A DNA stretch of 64,000 bases from Paramecium pentaurelia (lineage: Eukaryota; Ciliophora; Oligohymenophorea; Peniculida; Parameciidae): contig CAJJDO010000158.1 in NCBI GenBank assembly GCA_905183005.1, positions 62,001-126,000 on the forward strand. Direction: 5' to 3'. Within the stretch, counting starts at the first letter, position 1. The number at the start of each line of letters is the position of its first letter. Below, one piece after another: positions 1-12,875 of the stretch. The notes beneath the pieces were generated by a model, which saw only the letters and a list, made by a program, of their open reading frames with translations, was not told the DNA's origin and did no database searches. Position numbers and translations under genes: made by a program.

Positions 1-2604
1 TTGATAAATAAAGAGAAACTCAATAAATGCTTATAAAATAGAAATCACCATTTGCTAAATTGATTATTAATTGTCATTCATTAAAGTTTGCAAATAAAAT
101 GATTAGCTTTATAAGACCTGATTGTAAATTTTCTCAAAAATAACATGAAATTTTAAACGATTAAGCAAGTTCATATATGAAATAGAAAGGGAAGATAAGT
201 GGTAATTTTGTGCAATAAAATCTTAATACAATAGATTTATAGATCAGACTTAAAATAAGAACATTGAAAAATAAAATAGTAAATCAATTATCAGGATGCT
301 TCTCTTAATTATATAATTACATCCCATTAATAGAACCAAATAATATAAATAAATTAATCTGGGACTTTTTACTTTGCTTAATTCGTATATATTTGATAAT
401 ATGGTCTCCTATCATTATATCATTTCCATTTTTATAAAATGATCATGCAAATTATTTTTTAATCAGTTGTGTATTTCTTGTATTTGATATAATGATAAGA
501 AACTTCACTATTTATTTTCATAAAGGATTACCAGTCAAAGATAGATTATAATTATTTAAAAAACAAATTAATTTTGGTTTAGTAATAGAATTAGGGAGTA
601 TCTTATTTGGAATATTAGTATCCTTAGATTATTAATTAAGTACATGGTTTTTCATCTTGTTTTATTATTAATTAAGAAACATAATGAAATTAGTAGATAT
701 AATTCAATATAATTTAAAACCCACTAAAATGGTTAGTTCTATAATAGATCTATTTAAATTAATAGCTACAGTATTATTAATATAACATTTTTGTGGTTGT
801 TTATGGTATTCAAATTTATTTAATAATAAATAGGTTAAAATTAGGTTAGTATTATGATAGTTAAGGTAAAATGAATTGGATGATAGATGTTAAAGATGAA
901 AGTTGGTAAGTATAATTTTTGGAATCTTTTTATTTTATGAGTGTAACAATGTTTACTGTAGGATATGGAGATATAACACCAACAAGTATAAGATACATTA
1001 TTATATAATTAGATTCACTGGAAAAGATGTTTTGTATTTGTTATATGTTCTTATCAACTTTATAATATTCGTATTCAGTAAATACAATTGGATTAATTCT
1101 TACTTAGATGAAAGAAAACAATGAAATGATAAGATAAAAGATGACTTGTATTAATGAATATTTGCACTGTAAGAAATTAAGTACTGAACTTTCAATGAAA
1201 GTAAGAGAGTATTTTAATTTTTATTGGAATTAAGAAATTATACAAAAAAAAAATGAACAAATAAGACTTATTACTTTATTACCTGAAGATTTATAAAAGA
1301 AATTAAAATTAGAATCAGCTTCATCTTTAATTATTAAATGTCCATATTTTTCTTAGTTTCCTAAATCTGCTTTAGAATGTTTACTTTAAAGTACTGAATT
1401 TAATGTCTTTTAACCAGGAGTTTACATAAATCCATAAGAATATATATATATAATAGAAAATGGAAAAGTTGAAGTTATGGAAGATAAGGTTTGATTATAA
1501 ATATTTTAGATTGTAATTGACACTTTAAAAGAGAATTAATATTTTGGTTTGCAAGAACTCTTTTCATAAACTGATAAAATTAATTATAAATCTGCTGATT
1601 TCTCTAGTCTACTTATGATTCCTCGTTCTGAAGTATTAAAAGTAATTAGTAAATTCCAATTATAAATTATACCTGATAAATATTGTTATATTTGTCATGA
1701 TAAACGACATTATACTCATTAATGTAATGTTGTTCATTATATTCCTGATATAGAAAAGGTAATTATGAGATATCATTTTTTAAATATATAAGAAAGAACC
1801 ACATTAAAATAAACTAAAAAAATTAGATCTAAGTTTTCTGCTTTAAATGAATAAATTTTGATATAAGATAGTGCAAAAATATATTAATTAGAAAATGATA
1901 TTATACCTGAAAATGATATTTAAGAATAATAAAGTCAAGGTTTTAGTATTCATTAAAATGGACCACCTAAAATTAATGTTGTTACTTTTGAAGATTAATA
2001 AGGATAATTAAATCCTCCTGAATGGTTAGTAGAAACATCATTTAATCCTGCTAAATTTATGCAAAGAACCTCTTTATTATAATAGACTTAAATTTTAGAT
2101 AGTTTTAAAAATAAAAGAGAAAAAAAACTTTTATTATCTGGAACCACTAATAAATAAAGTGATTAAACTATACTTTCAGAAAAACCTGGAGATTGTTAAG
2201 AAACTTTAAATAAATTGTAAACTATTCTACCTAAATTATCAAATAATGAATATGAGAAATGTTTCTTATTGATTAAAAAATTAGAAGGACAATTAGGTTT
2301 AACAGAAATACCAGATTTTGAATAACTTAAGGAATTTGATAAATTTGATAGGGAATGGAATATTGATAGAATTATAACTAAATTAATGAGACCTATTAGA
2401 AAAAATAATACAGAATTATTAAATTAGTTATTAAATAAGTATTCAAAATATTTATTATTTCCTTATGAATTTATACGTCTATTTAGAAATTCATTAATTG
2501 AAGAAGAAGATATTAAATAAAATAAATCATATTTAGAATAAGTTAGACATAGTGTTAGACATTTTTTAAAAAGAAAGGCAACAGCAGTATTTCCGATTAA
2601 ATGA
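1..2604 (+). CDS. K+ channel with cyclic-nucleotide-binding domain (5' partial)
   Basis: The frame is open from the left edge, so the start may lie outside; in-frame ATGs occur at 27 and 99. Introns are at 806-833 (28 nt) and 1489-1509 (21 nt). At least 850 residues are visible. Hydrophobic segments S1-S5 run over about residues 110-260. The pore carries the K+ selectivity motif TVGYGD near residue 310, followed by S6. A C-linker and a cyclic-nucleotide-binding fold follow (about 435-540, with PGVYI and a beta-roll). This is the architecture of the EAG/HCN/CNG superfamily, which in ciliates sets membrane potential and ciliary beating. There is no clear run of S4 arginines in what I could read. 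A CX2CX4HX4C zinc-knuckle pattern sits just after the CNBD at 1684-1725. The remaining 300 residues are polar and Gln-rich. The family is certain; gating and ligand are inferred. Confidence 0.88.
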
Positions 2605-2658
2605 GATAATAAATAGAAATAATATATTCTCGCCAATAATATCTATATATTATATTAT

Positions 2659-4619
2659 TCACATTAAACAGCTTAACAATTTTTATACTGCTTATTATTT
2701 TTATTGTTTCCATTCTGTCTCTGCTTGATAATAATGGATTGCTTTATGATTACCTAATTTTTCAAAATAAAATGTTTCTAATAAAGTTTGATAATTTTAA
2801 ACAGTTGATGCATGATAAAAATTATTATGATCATAAATTTAAATATATAATTTTTATCCTTTTTAGTTTGTAATAATGAAATCAATATCTGTACCATTAA
2901 CATGTTGATTAGATAACAATTTAAATGTATTTGGCATATATTTTAAAATGTCATTTTTTATTTCTTATACAAGAATAGAAGAAGAATGTTGTTCTAAATT
3001 CTTTGCTTTTTCTTTTCTCATTCTAAAAGTTGCATTTTATCCCTCATAATAATAACTTTTATATTCTTATTTAAGATATTTAATCCAATTAGCCATAACA
3101 ATTTACTTAAAAAATAATTGTTAATCAAACGAATTCTTTTTTTTTTCAATAAATTCTTCAATTACTGATTAAAATTTCTCTTCAAAAGCTTTAGATAAAG
3201 GAATATTATAATAATTATAAATTAATGCTTATTTTGAACATAATTCTAAAGTCCAATTAGTTTTATAACACTTTTCCAAAAGTTCACACATTTAATTTGA
3301 ATTCTTTTTATAAGCTAATTACCTTTATAAATATTAAATTTTTTAATAAGAAAAGTTATCTTAATTCAAATAAGTTTTAAAATGTTGCATTCCTATTGAT
3401 TCCTCTTAATCAAACAGTATATTACAATCATCAAAATAATTCAATGTTGTTAATAGATCACTTGGATTAACAATTTATTTGGCTAATATTCTTTTCAATT
3501 CCTCCATCATTGGTTAAAGTAATTCTGGGAGTGATATACCAAAAGTTTAAATTACTCTCATTACACTACATCTATATATATTATATTTACTTAATGTAAA
3601 AACTAAATTATCCATCTATATAATTCATTAATTCTTTAACAATTTATATGATTTACTAATCTTTAAGTTTAAGTTATTCAAGTTTTTCTTTTTTTTAAGT
3701 ATCACTTCCATTAAAATATGTATTTACATATTCTTTATCTAATTGTATACCTGATAAAGTTATTAGATTTGACATCATTTCTTATTCAGCTAATGATATC
3801 TAATAATTAAAAATAAAGTATTACTGATGGCAAAACAAATTTGTTTATTAATTTTGATTCATTTATTCCTTTAACTTTCAATTAATTAATTTACACTAAA
3901 ATCTATAATTTGAGTTCTTCATTAAAGTAGAACTTAAGATTGCATAAATTTAATAATTCCACTAAACAAGATTATCCCAATATTTGTTTATTTTCATAAA
4001 AATAATACAAAACAGCTTCCTTTAATTATTCATTATTATAATCATTAGATCTCAAAACAACTAATAATTATTTATATTATTTTTATCCTAGACTTGGTAT
4101 TATCTTTATTATTTATTGATTCATTTCATCCTTAAGATCATCTAACCATTATCTATTTTCTTCTGTTAATAAAGGATAATCATAAGTGAATATTTAAAAT
4201 GCACTTACTAAATCCTAAACTTTCAAATCATCTTATGCTATTAAATTTTGTATTAATCTTGGTAATACTTGATCTTAATCAAAGAATTCTGGATATTAAA
4301 AATATGTCTATAACATTTTTAATTAAGTTGTGAATTGCAAATCATTCATTCTTAATAATTAGTTATATAAATCCTTAAATAATTCTTCATCTGTCGTAAA
4401 ATATTATTACATAATTTCAATGACAAATTATTGCTTCTCAGTATCAATAGGTTGATCTTTAAGCTTAGAAAGAAGGTATTGCATGTCTAATTCTAAATTA
4501 AATTAATCTCGCAATTATTAAAGTCGATGTACAAATTTCCAATTAATAGGTTTCGATTAAATCATCTATTAAACTGTTAATATTAATCTTTGATAATTCT
4601 CAGGTGTAGGCGGATTCAT
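2659..4619 (-). CDS. Possible RAP-domain (FASTK-like) protein
   Basis: 636 residues after removing introns 3800-3824 and 3566-3590 (25 nt each). The start is the ATG at 4619. Most of the protein is alpha-helical repeats without a recognisable catalytic motif. The last 70 residues resemble a RAP domain: a DIDF strand, a Gly-Gln-Lys-Leu-Tyr-Ile strand, a conserved acidic and aromatic stretch, and a C-terminal tryptophan-containing helix. RAP proteins are mostly mitochondrial RNA-processing factors and are numerous in alveolates. That role here is inference from the C-terminus alone. No clear mitochondrial presequence is seen. It could instead be an unrelated helical-repeat protein. Its stop lies 54 bp from the stop of the converging channel gene. 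Confidence 0.6.
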
Positions 4620-5331
4620 GATATTTTGTAATTAACTAAAAGTGCTCATTGATTGCACTTAATTACAAAACCCATAAAATAATTTTCTAAACATATTATA
4701 TTTAAATTACTTTTCAAATATATTACCATATTCCCATGAGAATCTATTATATCAATTTTTTATTATGAACAAATCTTTAATAGCAGAATTAAAATTACTA
4801 TAAAATATATACAATGCAACAAAAAAAGAACAGAGGATAGATAATAAAATATTCTGAAAAAAATAAAATAAAAATATTCTAGAAAAATTTAATAAAATTA
4901 TGATAATCAAATATGGATACCTTAAATTTACATTGATGAAGGTATGCTTAAAAGATAAAATAATATATAAATATATTGAACTTTAAATTTGAGTATTTAA
5001 ATATATTAAGTTCAAAATTTGATGTAAATTGTCTTAAATTTAATCAAAAATAAAAAAAAAGAATTAAATAGAAATTCTATTTCATTTATTTAGATTATAT
5101 GAATTTATATATTTTATTATGATGATGTTGATTTAAATAAAGTAATTTTTTCATCATAGATTAAAAATAATAACTTTATATAATATTAATATGATACTAT
5201 ATAAATATTATATTTGTATATGTAATTTATATTAATTTAATATGAAAAATAATTAATTAATAAGAATCCATCCATATATATATTAGTTATAATATTTATT
5301 TAACATAAAAATATAATTAATATAAAATCTT
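4620..5331. other. Intergenic, 712 bp, with nested inverted repeats
   Basis: Very AT-rich, with no frame that splices into a convincing protein. It lies upstream of the RAP-like gene and downstream of CFAP57, so it should hold the promoter of the former and the 3' end of the latter. Nested inverted repeats are visible: TTTACAT (4927-4933) with ATGTAAA (5022-5028), enclosing TTGAACTT (4976-4983) with AAGTTCAA (5008-5015). Confidence 0.5.
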
Positions 5332-8300
5332 TCATTCTCCAATTACAGAAAGTTCTGCTTCTAATTCTTAAATTTAACTTAGCAAAGCATCTTTTGCCAA
5401 TTATTATTATTCAATTATAAGTTATTTTTCTTAAATAGCTCTTTATTTTGCTTTTTAATTCTCAGAGTTAGCTAAAATGAATATGATTATAAAATACCTG
5501 TTTGAGACATTTTTTTGTCTCCTTTTTATTCTTAATTATTATGTGTTGATTTAATTTACTTCATTTTTTTTCTTAAATTATTGATTTCAATAATCAATTT
5601 AACATTACCTCTCATTATTCTTATATTTTCAGCTTTATGTATTTCTTCATCTGCTTAAAGATTAGCTTTCAATCCTTCAACTGATTTTTCTAAATATTAC
5701 TTTTAACTCTTATATTCTGCTAAAATGTCAGCATTAACTTATTATGGTTTTACATCATCTTTATGGAATTCTTTAAATATTTCTTGAGCTTTATTTTTCA
5801 ATTCTTCTTAATTTTATATGAATTAAACAGCTTAATATACAGAATCTTTAAATTTCTTAATTCTTACATTTTAAAATGAGATTAATTGTCTTTATTTTTT
5901 AATATTTGTTTTCATAATTTTTAATTCTTAATCAAGAGCATCAACTACATTACCTAAATTATTATTCAAATAAGCAAAATTTTTTAATTTCTAATCCATC
6001 ATATTTGTTTTTTCTTTCATTCTATTAATTTCTTCATCTCTAGGTCCAGTATCTCTTTTAAGTTCTTTAATTTTATGATCTAAAACAAATTTAAACTTTT
6101 CTAATTCTTATGATCTCTTTTTTAATTCATATATCTTTCTTTCTTTCTCTCCTATAGTTTTATCTTTATCTTAAATTTATTTTAATTATTCTTCAATAGC
6201 TATTTTGAGTTGATGATTTTGATCATCTAATTATTTCTTTTATTCATTATAATCTTTAAGATTTTCATTTTATTTTTCTTCTTCTTGTAATAAAGATTAA
6301 ATTTTCTTTTTTGTCATACTAACTTCACTTTTAGCCTTAAGTCCTTAATCAGTTTTTTATAGTATTTATTATTAATTTTATTCTTCAAGTGCTTCTATTT
6401 CACCAATAGTCTCCTTTCTAATTTATTCAATTGTTTCTCTATACTTTTCTTTCTCTTTATTATATTCCTTTTCCATTCTTTCTCTCTATTATCTTTCTTC
6501 AAGTAAACGAGCATCATAATCTTTTTCTAATTTTTTGAGTTCATCTGTATGTTCCCTTTATAATTTTCCAATTTCCTTTTCATATTTAGTTTAATGAATT
6601 TCTTTTTCATTTTTAGTTTTTTCATACTTCTCTGCTTCCTTATTAACTTTACTTTATTGATTTTATTCTAATTCTTATATCTCAGCTTCAAATTCTTCCA
6701 TTATTTATTTTCTAGTTTCTTAAATATGTTTCTCTGTTTCCCTCTTCTTTTCTACTAATGTATCATAAGCTACCTTATATTATTACTTCAAAGTAGATTC
6801 TTTATCAGTTAATTATTTAATTTGATCCTCCTTTGATGAAATATTAATAGCATTTTAAGGAGCAGTAATATCTTATAATTAAGTTTTGAGATTGTCTCTA
6901 GTAGTTTTGAGATCAGCCTTATCCTCTTTAGTAACAATTATATCATCTGCATATCTTTATTAATATCCTTCTTTATTTTTTTATCCTCTAGCATCTTTAT
7001 CCTTAATTTCAAAAACTATAATGGCTCCATCTCTACCAGCAGTAATAAGATATTGATCATCAGCAGTAATTTTCATTTTCTCTATACCTCTTTCATCATG
7101 AGCTTAATATTCAACATTAGTTCCAGCAGATGGACCAACAAAGGGATATTTATAACATCTGACAGCTCCAGAATATCTATTTTCATCACAAACACCAGCA
7201 AATAATATTTTGTTACTACTTGAAAAACAAATTTAAGATAAAGTAGCTTCAACATTTCTTTTATTTTCTGATGGTTCTTAACAAACAAATTCTCTTAGAT
7301 GACGATCCTCTCCAACCACATAAACAATTTTAGTATCAAATGTCAAAGCAACACTTGACTATGGTATATTTTTGCCATTTGCTTTGGCATGTATATCAAG
7401 CATTCTTTATCCTGTTGTATCAGCACCTACTTTCCATAATGATATCAAACCATCTTAACCACAAGTAGCTAAAATTGTATCATCTCTACTCCAAGTAATA
7501 CATCTTATTCTACCACTATGACCTTTAAATTATAGATTAGCAGGATTATCTCCAACATAAAATCTATAAATATGAATTATATGTTAAGTAGTGTTAGCTG
7601 CATTCACAGCAGCAAAATATTATCCTCCATTAGAGAATTTGATTTCTTTACATTATTTGAATTAACCTATTTCTCTATAGTGTTTTATTTAATTATTATG
7701 AACACAAACATTCATCAATCTTAATCTATCTGTTAATCCTACAACTATATGAAATCCTGATGGATGTATACTTACACAATAAGCTTCTTCATTAAAGAAT
7801 CTATATGCTTCCATACTTTTCTCTTCATAATTCCATATACGAATATATTTGTCTGCTCCACATGTTACTATCAATGGTTTTCGTACACAAACATCCATAC
7901 CATTAATTGGAATACCAGCATTAACAGGAGGACATGAATGAAATGGTAATGAAACTAATTCAAATTATTATTATTCTTCTAAGAATTATTCTGTTTTTAA
8001 TTTTAGACTATAAATTAAATTGCTTGACAATGTTACTATTATTGTATCTTCACTAATAGGAGTGAAACTGATTCCTTTAATTTAACATTTGATATCAGAT
8101 ATTGATTTCACATGAAGCATTTAGATATTTTCATATTCTTTACTATATATATAAATAGTAGAATTATCTCCTCCAATTGCAAATCCTTATTGCATTGCCT
8201 ATATAACTTCAATCAAAAAAGGTTGCTTATTTTAATGATAAGGATTCTTCAAATACTTAACATATTCAGCATTTTCATCACAAAGAAACACTTCTCCTAA

Positions 8301-9023
8301 TTAGGTACATACAATCAAATGATCTGGATGTTATATCATCCAGGAATGACAACAATAATTATTTGATAAATCAGCTGGTGCTTTCTGTAATTATCCTGCC
8401 ACTTATTTTAGAGTATAACTTTTTGTTTCACCTTCATTTTGAATCATCTTATAAGATTTGAAAATTCCTTTTCCAATTACAGTAATGAATGTTGCATCAT
8501 TAGGTTAAAAAGCTACTTCTAAACATTCATTATTTCCAGAAGCCACTTTTACAGAAGCTAAACATTTCATAGTATCAGTTTGAAAGTAACATAAATATGA
8601 ATCAACAGGACTTCCATTCACAGAGACTCCTCCACTCAATCCAACCAACGTCTTTGCTTCTGCATTAGGTCCAAATGCAACAGATACCCATTCCTTAACT
8701 GGTGCATCATGATAGATTAGTGTTCTTTTTTTCTTTTATGACATTGTATCGTAAATTTAAATAGCAGGTTTTTCTCCCTTCACTCCTGCAGCTAAAAATC
8801 TCTTCATTGGAGAGAGAGTCATACAAGAGAATCCTCTATAATGTTCAAATCCTTAGAAGTAACTTTGACTCTTATCTTACAATGAGTAACACACTATATG
8901 AAAGCCTGCTGGATAAATAATTCTAGTATCATCCATAAAGTAGAGGTTATTGCGTAGATTACTGTTCAATCCGAAAATGTATTTTGGTTAAAGCTACTGT
9001 GACGGTTGCAGAGTAGGAATCAT
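5332..9023 (-). CDS. CFAP57: Cilia- and flagella-associated protein 57 (WD40 plus coiled coil)
   Basis: 1221 residues with one intron (5472-5497, 26 nt). The start is the ATG at 9023. Residues 1 to about 650 are WD40 repeats forming two propellers, with motifs such as CGADKYIRIW and HSGRIRCITWSRDD. The rest is charged coiled coil to the C-terminus. Length and order match CFAP57/WDR65 (about 1250 residues in animals). That axonemal protein is associated with a subset of inner dynein arms and the regulation of ciliary waveform. Family assignment rests on domain order and the characteristic propeller sequence, and I am confident of it. The gene shares a 132-bp divergent upstream region with the AGC kinase. 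Confidence 0.92.
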
Positions 9024-9155
9024 AATTAATAATTTTATATATATAAGATAATAAATAGACTATATTAACAAGAGTGAACATTTTCAAGAGTGTGAATTTA
9101 TAAATACAATATATACATTATATGTTCTGAATTAGTTATAATCAATAATATAATA
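9024..9155. promoter_or_regulatory. Divergent promoter region, CFAP57 / AGC kinase
   Basis: 132 bp separate the two start codons, which point away from each other, so promoter elements of both genes must lie here or inside the 5' coding ends. It is AT-rich with no motif I can name. The role is inferred from position only. Confidence 0.5.
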
Positions 9156-10892
9156 ATGAATCTCTCAAAATCCAATTCTCAGAAGGGGTTTAGGATACTT
9201 TAGAAATCATCATTAAGCCCTAGTCATAAATTGTCTCCAGAGAAGTCTAAACTCTCATTCAAAACTCGAAAGAATAGTGAATTGCTTAAATTAATGGTTT
9301 CACCAAAGCTAATTACTAATTAAACAACTTAAGAGGGATCATTTGCAAAGAGAGAAACTACCCTTCAGAACTCATAGATTATGGATGTAGTATTGGTGAT
9401 TGTACATGTTGGGCAGTAGCAATTCCGATTCACTTTCACTCGAAACATTACTACAACCTAAATGCGCGCTGCCTTATTGTAAAAGCTAAAACTTAAGATT
9501 GTGGCATTTACAACAATTGATCATAACATTCTTATTGATTATTATTTGACACTTGAGGAACGACCAATCATTTGGCCTGAATTGTAATTGGAATTTCAAG
9601 AACCAATATAAACAGGTCAACATGTTTCTCTTAAGGATTTTCAAATTTTGAAATGCATAGGAGCTGGTGGATTTTCAAAGGTCTACTTAGTGAGATCTAA
9701 AATAAATGGTCATTTTTATGCCATGAAGCTAGTAGATAAAGAGTTTATCATTAAGTATAAAAAAGCAGGTATTTTTATGTATTTATGAATTAAAGAATTA
9801 CTTCAAAATGAAAGAGACATCATGGCATTTATCTATCATCCTTTTACAATCTAAATGCTTTTCTCATTTGAGAGTAGAAACTTTGTTGTATTTATACTTG
9901 AATTCTGTAGTGGAGGAGAACTCTTCTATTAACTTAAAACTTTAAAGAGAATGTCAGAAGAATAAGCACAATTTTACTTTGTGGAAATATGTATCTGCAT
10001 GTTATACTTACATTAAATGGGAATCATGTATCGTGATATCAAACCTGAAAATATCCTTCTCGACTTAGATGGACATATTCGTATCTCTGATTTTGGACTC
10101 TCTAAACTCACTAGTCCAGATGAATTTGCTTATAGTTTTTGTGGATCTCCAGAATATATGGCTCCAGAAATGTTACTTAAACGAGGACATACAATACAAG
10201 TTGATCATTATTGTCTTGGAGCTTTGCTTTATGAACTAGTTACAGGTTTACCTCCTTTTTATAGTAAAAACACTCAAAAAATTTATGATTCTATACTTAA
10301 TGAATAAGTTACATTTCCACAATTTCTAAGTCAAGAAATCAAAGATCTTATGTCTGGATTATTAGCCAAAGAACCTAATAAAAGATTAGGAGTTCGTGGA
10401 GGAGTTAGAGAAATCCTATAACATAAATGGTTTAAGAAAGTTAATTTGACTGATATCCTTATGAAAAGAGTAAATCCACCAATTAAACCTGATATTTAAA
10501 AATTAAATTTTGAGACTAAAAATTTATAATAAGGAGATTTGGAAGTGAGAGAGAAATTAGTAGGGAAGGCAGGTTTCAAAAAAGATTTTAAAATTTTTGA
10601 TGAATTTTACTTTGATTATAGAGAAAATGTACGAATAGTAGATTAACAAAGATTATTGAAAGAACATATGAAGAATGTTGATTCTATATAGTAACAGAAA
10701 CCTCGTTCATTAGATAAGATTATATCTGAAGACAGTAGATAGTCAAAATTACAAAAAAGATTAGAGCAACAGACTTCTCTAAGAACAAGTCCGTAGAAAG
10801 GATCCACATTAATGACTAATAACTTTATGCAAACAGGAGGATTGAAAACGGAAAGTTCTGATCTAACATCAAGTAAGCGACGCATAACTTGA
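9156..10892 (+). CDS. AGC-family serine/threonine protein kinase
   Basis: 569 residues with one intron (9769-9795, 27 nt, ending AAG rather than TAG). The first 160 residues are Ser/Lys-rich with a small compact region and no PH or C2 domain that I recognise. The kinase domain has a glycine loop GAGGFSKV (about 169), catalytic YRDIKPEN (Asp about 285, Tyr replacing the usual His), DFG at about 303, and an activation segment FCGSPEYMAPE typical of the AKT/SGK/S6K/PKA group. A C-terminal AGC tail follows, with a phenylalanine-rich segment that may be a turn motif. It is expected to be an active cytosolic kinase, since the Lys, HRD-Asp and DFG-Asp are all present. The subfamily cannot be fixed from sequence reading. 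Confidence 0.9.
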
Positions 10893-11432
10893 TATTTATT
10901 AATATTTATAACATAATGATATTATTAAATAAACATAAATGGATTATAAATTATAAAACTAATTCAATTTTATGATATTACTTAAACCAATACCTTTAAG
11001 ATTGTTATTACAATAAAAATATTGAGTTCTAAATAGAATATTGAAATTATAATTCTAATTATTATAAAATCTCTTTCATCTTAAATGTGAAAATCAAAAC
11101 TTCAATAGAAGTTTATTGCATTCATCTTATATTTTATGCCAATCCTATATATAGTCTTAATCATAATTACAAGTTTACTAGAAGGATTGAATGCATAGAA
11201 TTTAATTGATCATTTATAGGATTAGAAGAGAATAGTAAAAATATGTAAGATCCATAAAACCTAAAATAGTATATAAAATTACCAAATAGTATTTATAATT
11301 AGTCGCATTATATAATTGCATTTCACAATGATTTAGTTAATGGAATTAACATGATATGAATAGAAATGTTAAAAAATTAAACACTATTATACATAAATAG
11401 TTAGTTCATAGGTTATCATTTATTTTAAATTT
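10893..11432. other. Intergenic, 540 bp, no supported gene
   Basis: Spacer between the kinase and phosphatase genes. Several short TGA-free frames exist, one with a signal-peptide-like start near 11137, but none joins into a consistent model with plausible introns. It probably contains the 3' end of the kinase gene and the promoter of the phosphatase gene. Confidence 0.4.
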
Positions 11433-12773
11433 ATGAAACAACAACAATATTTAATGGATTTCAATATCTCAAATTGTAATTTGCTATAAAAAAATCAACC
11501 AAATCATTAATCGTCTCCTAAGAAGTTAAGCAATTCTGAAGTTAATGCAGCAATTCAGAAATACTTTTAGATTGTTAAGAGAAAGGAAGGTAAGAATCCT
11601 AATCCAATAATTTCTAATGCTCAATCATCCAAGATTTTAGGATAATTGGTTACAAAGGTATCCCCTTCTTTAGACATCCATGTTCCAATTAAGCCTCCAA
11701 CTCCATTAGGTACTTAATCTTCTAGACCATCATCTGAAAAGAAAGTTTATCATCGTCCTCAGTAATCAGTGGGACAAAGCAAGGATTTGAACTAATATAA
11801 ACTTCTAACCACATTATTTCAGAAGCCTAAGACTCAATCTCAATAAGTAACACCTAAGTGTAGTGGTAAGGGAAGTGTAAGTGTGAACAAGTATTTTTAG
11901 AGCACAAAAAAATTATAAGGTGAATTTCAACAATACTACTTAACAAGAGTAAAAAATGCCTTTTCAAAACCTTTGAGAGATGATTATTTCAGTCGAATGT
12001 ACAGGGAACACTTTTTATAAACTTATCAAGGGATATATATTACATAATACTTACAACCAGTTGATCCAAATGATCTGTAAAATAAGCAAGTACATCTAAA
12101 ATAGAAGGAATGCTACACAAGTATTTTAAGATTCTATTTTATTTCTAGATAAGATCACTATTGTATTTGATTTAGATGAGACATTAGTCCATTGCAATGA
12201 AAGCATAGCAATGCCAAGTGATATAATATTATCAATTCAAGTGTCTCCATAAGAAAAAGTCAAAGCAGGCATAAATATTAGACCTGGTGCAGTCAAACTA
12301 TTAGAATTACTTGTGAATGATTTTGAATTGATAGTATTTACAGCTTCTCATCCTTGTTATGCTTAGAAAGTGATTGAATATCTAGATCCCTAAAAGAAAC
12401 TTTTTTCTCATAGTCTTTACAGAGATAATTGTATAATGACAACAGGAGGGATGTATACTAAGGATCTTAGAATTATTGATCGATCTCTAAGTCAATTAGT
12501 CTTAGTGGACAATGCTTCTTACTCATTTGGTTGGCAATTAGATAATGGGATACCTATAATTCCTTTTTATGATAATAAAGAGGATAGAGAATTGGAGTCA
12601 CTACTAAAATACTTAAAAGGAATGTAGGGTTGTAAAGATGTTAGGGAATATAATAGGTAAGATATCACAAAAAATATTATAGAAATCATTTAAAATTTTA
12701 GTTTTTCCAAGATCCCTCAGGGCCAGGACTTGTGTTTGAGAAATTGTTTGAATAGAAGATGGAAATCTAATGA
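11433..12773 (+). CDS. SCP/FCP1-like (NLI-interacting factor family) phosphatase
   Basis: 428 residues with introns 12121-12148 (28 nt) and 12657-12682 (26 nt). The first 230 residues are low-complexity, Ser/Pro/Lys/Gln-rich. The HAD-type catalytic domain begins with FDLDETLVHCNE, where the two Asp (about 237 and 239) are nucleophile and general acid. It continues through RPGAVKLLELL, VFTASHPCYAQKVIEYLDP, a SHSLYRDNC strand, KDLRIIDRS and the VDNASYSFGWQLDNGIPI motif. These are the signatures of CTD small phosphatases and Dullard/TIM50-like enzymes. Targets range from the RNA polymerase II tail to other phosphoproteins, so the substrate is not deducible. The second intron is required to reach the family's FEKLFE-type C-terminal end. 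Confidence 0.9.
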
Positions 12774-12875
12774 TGTTTTATTAAATGTACTATGGTCAAG
12801 GCAGTTGAATATTCTCAATTTAAATGTTTATTCACAAGTGTAAATTACTTTGAAACGATTGTATAAAATATAAAA

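Noticed and set aside
10893..11432. Short frame with a signal-peptide-like start near 11137 and a protein-like frame after it
   Set aside because: The two frames cannot be joined by any intron of normal size without retaining a TGA.
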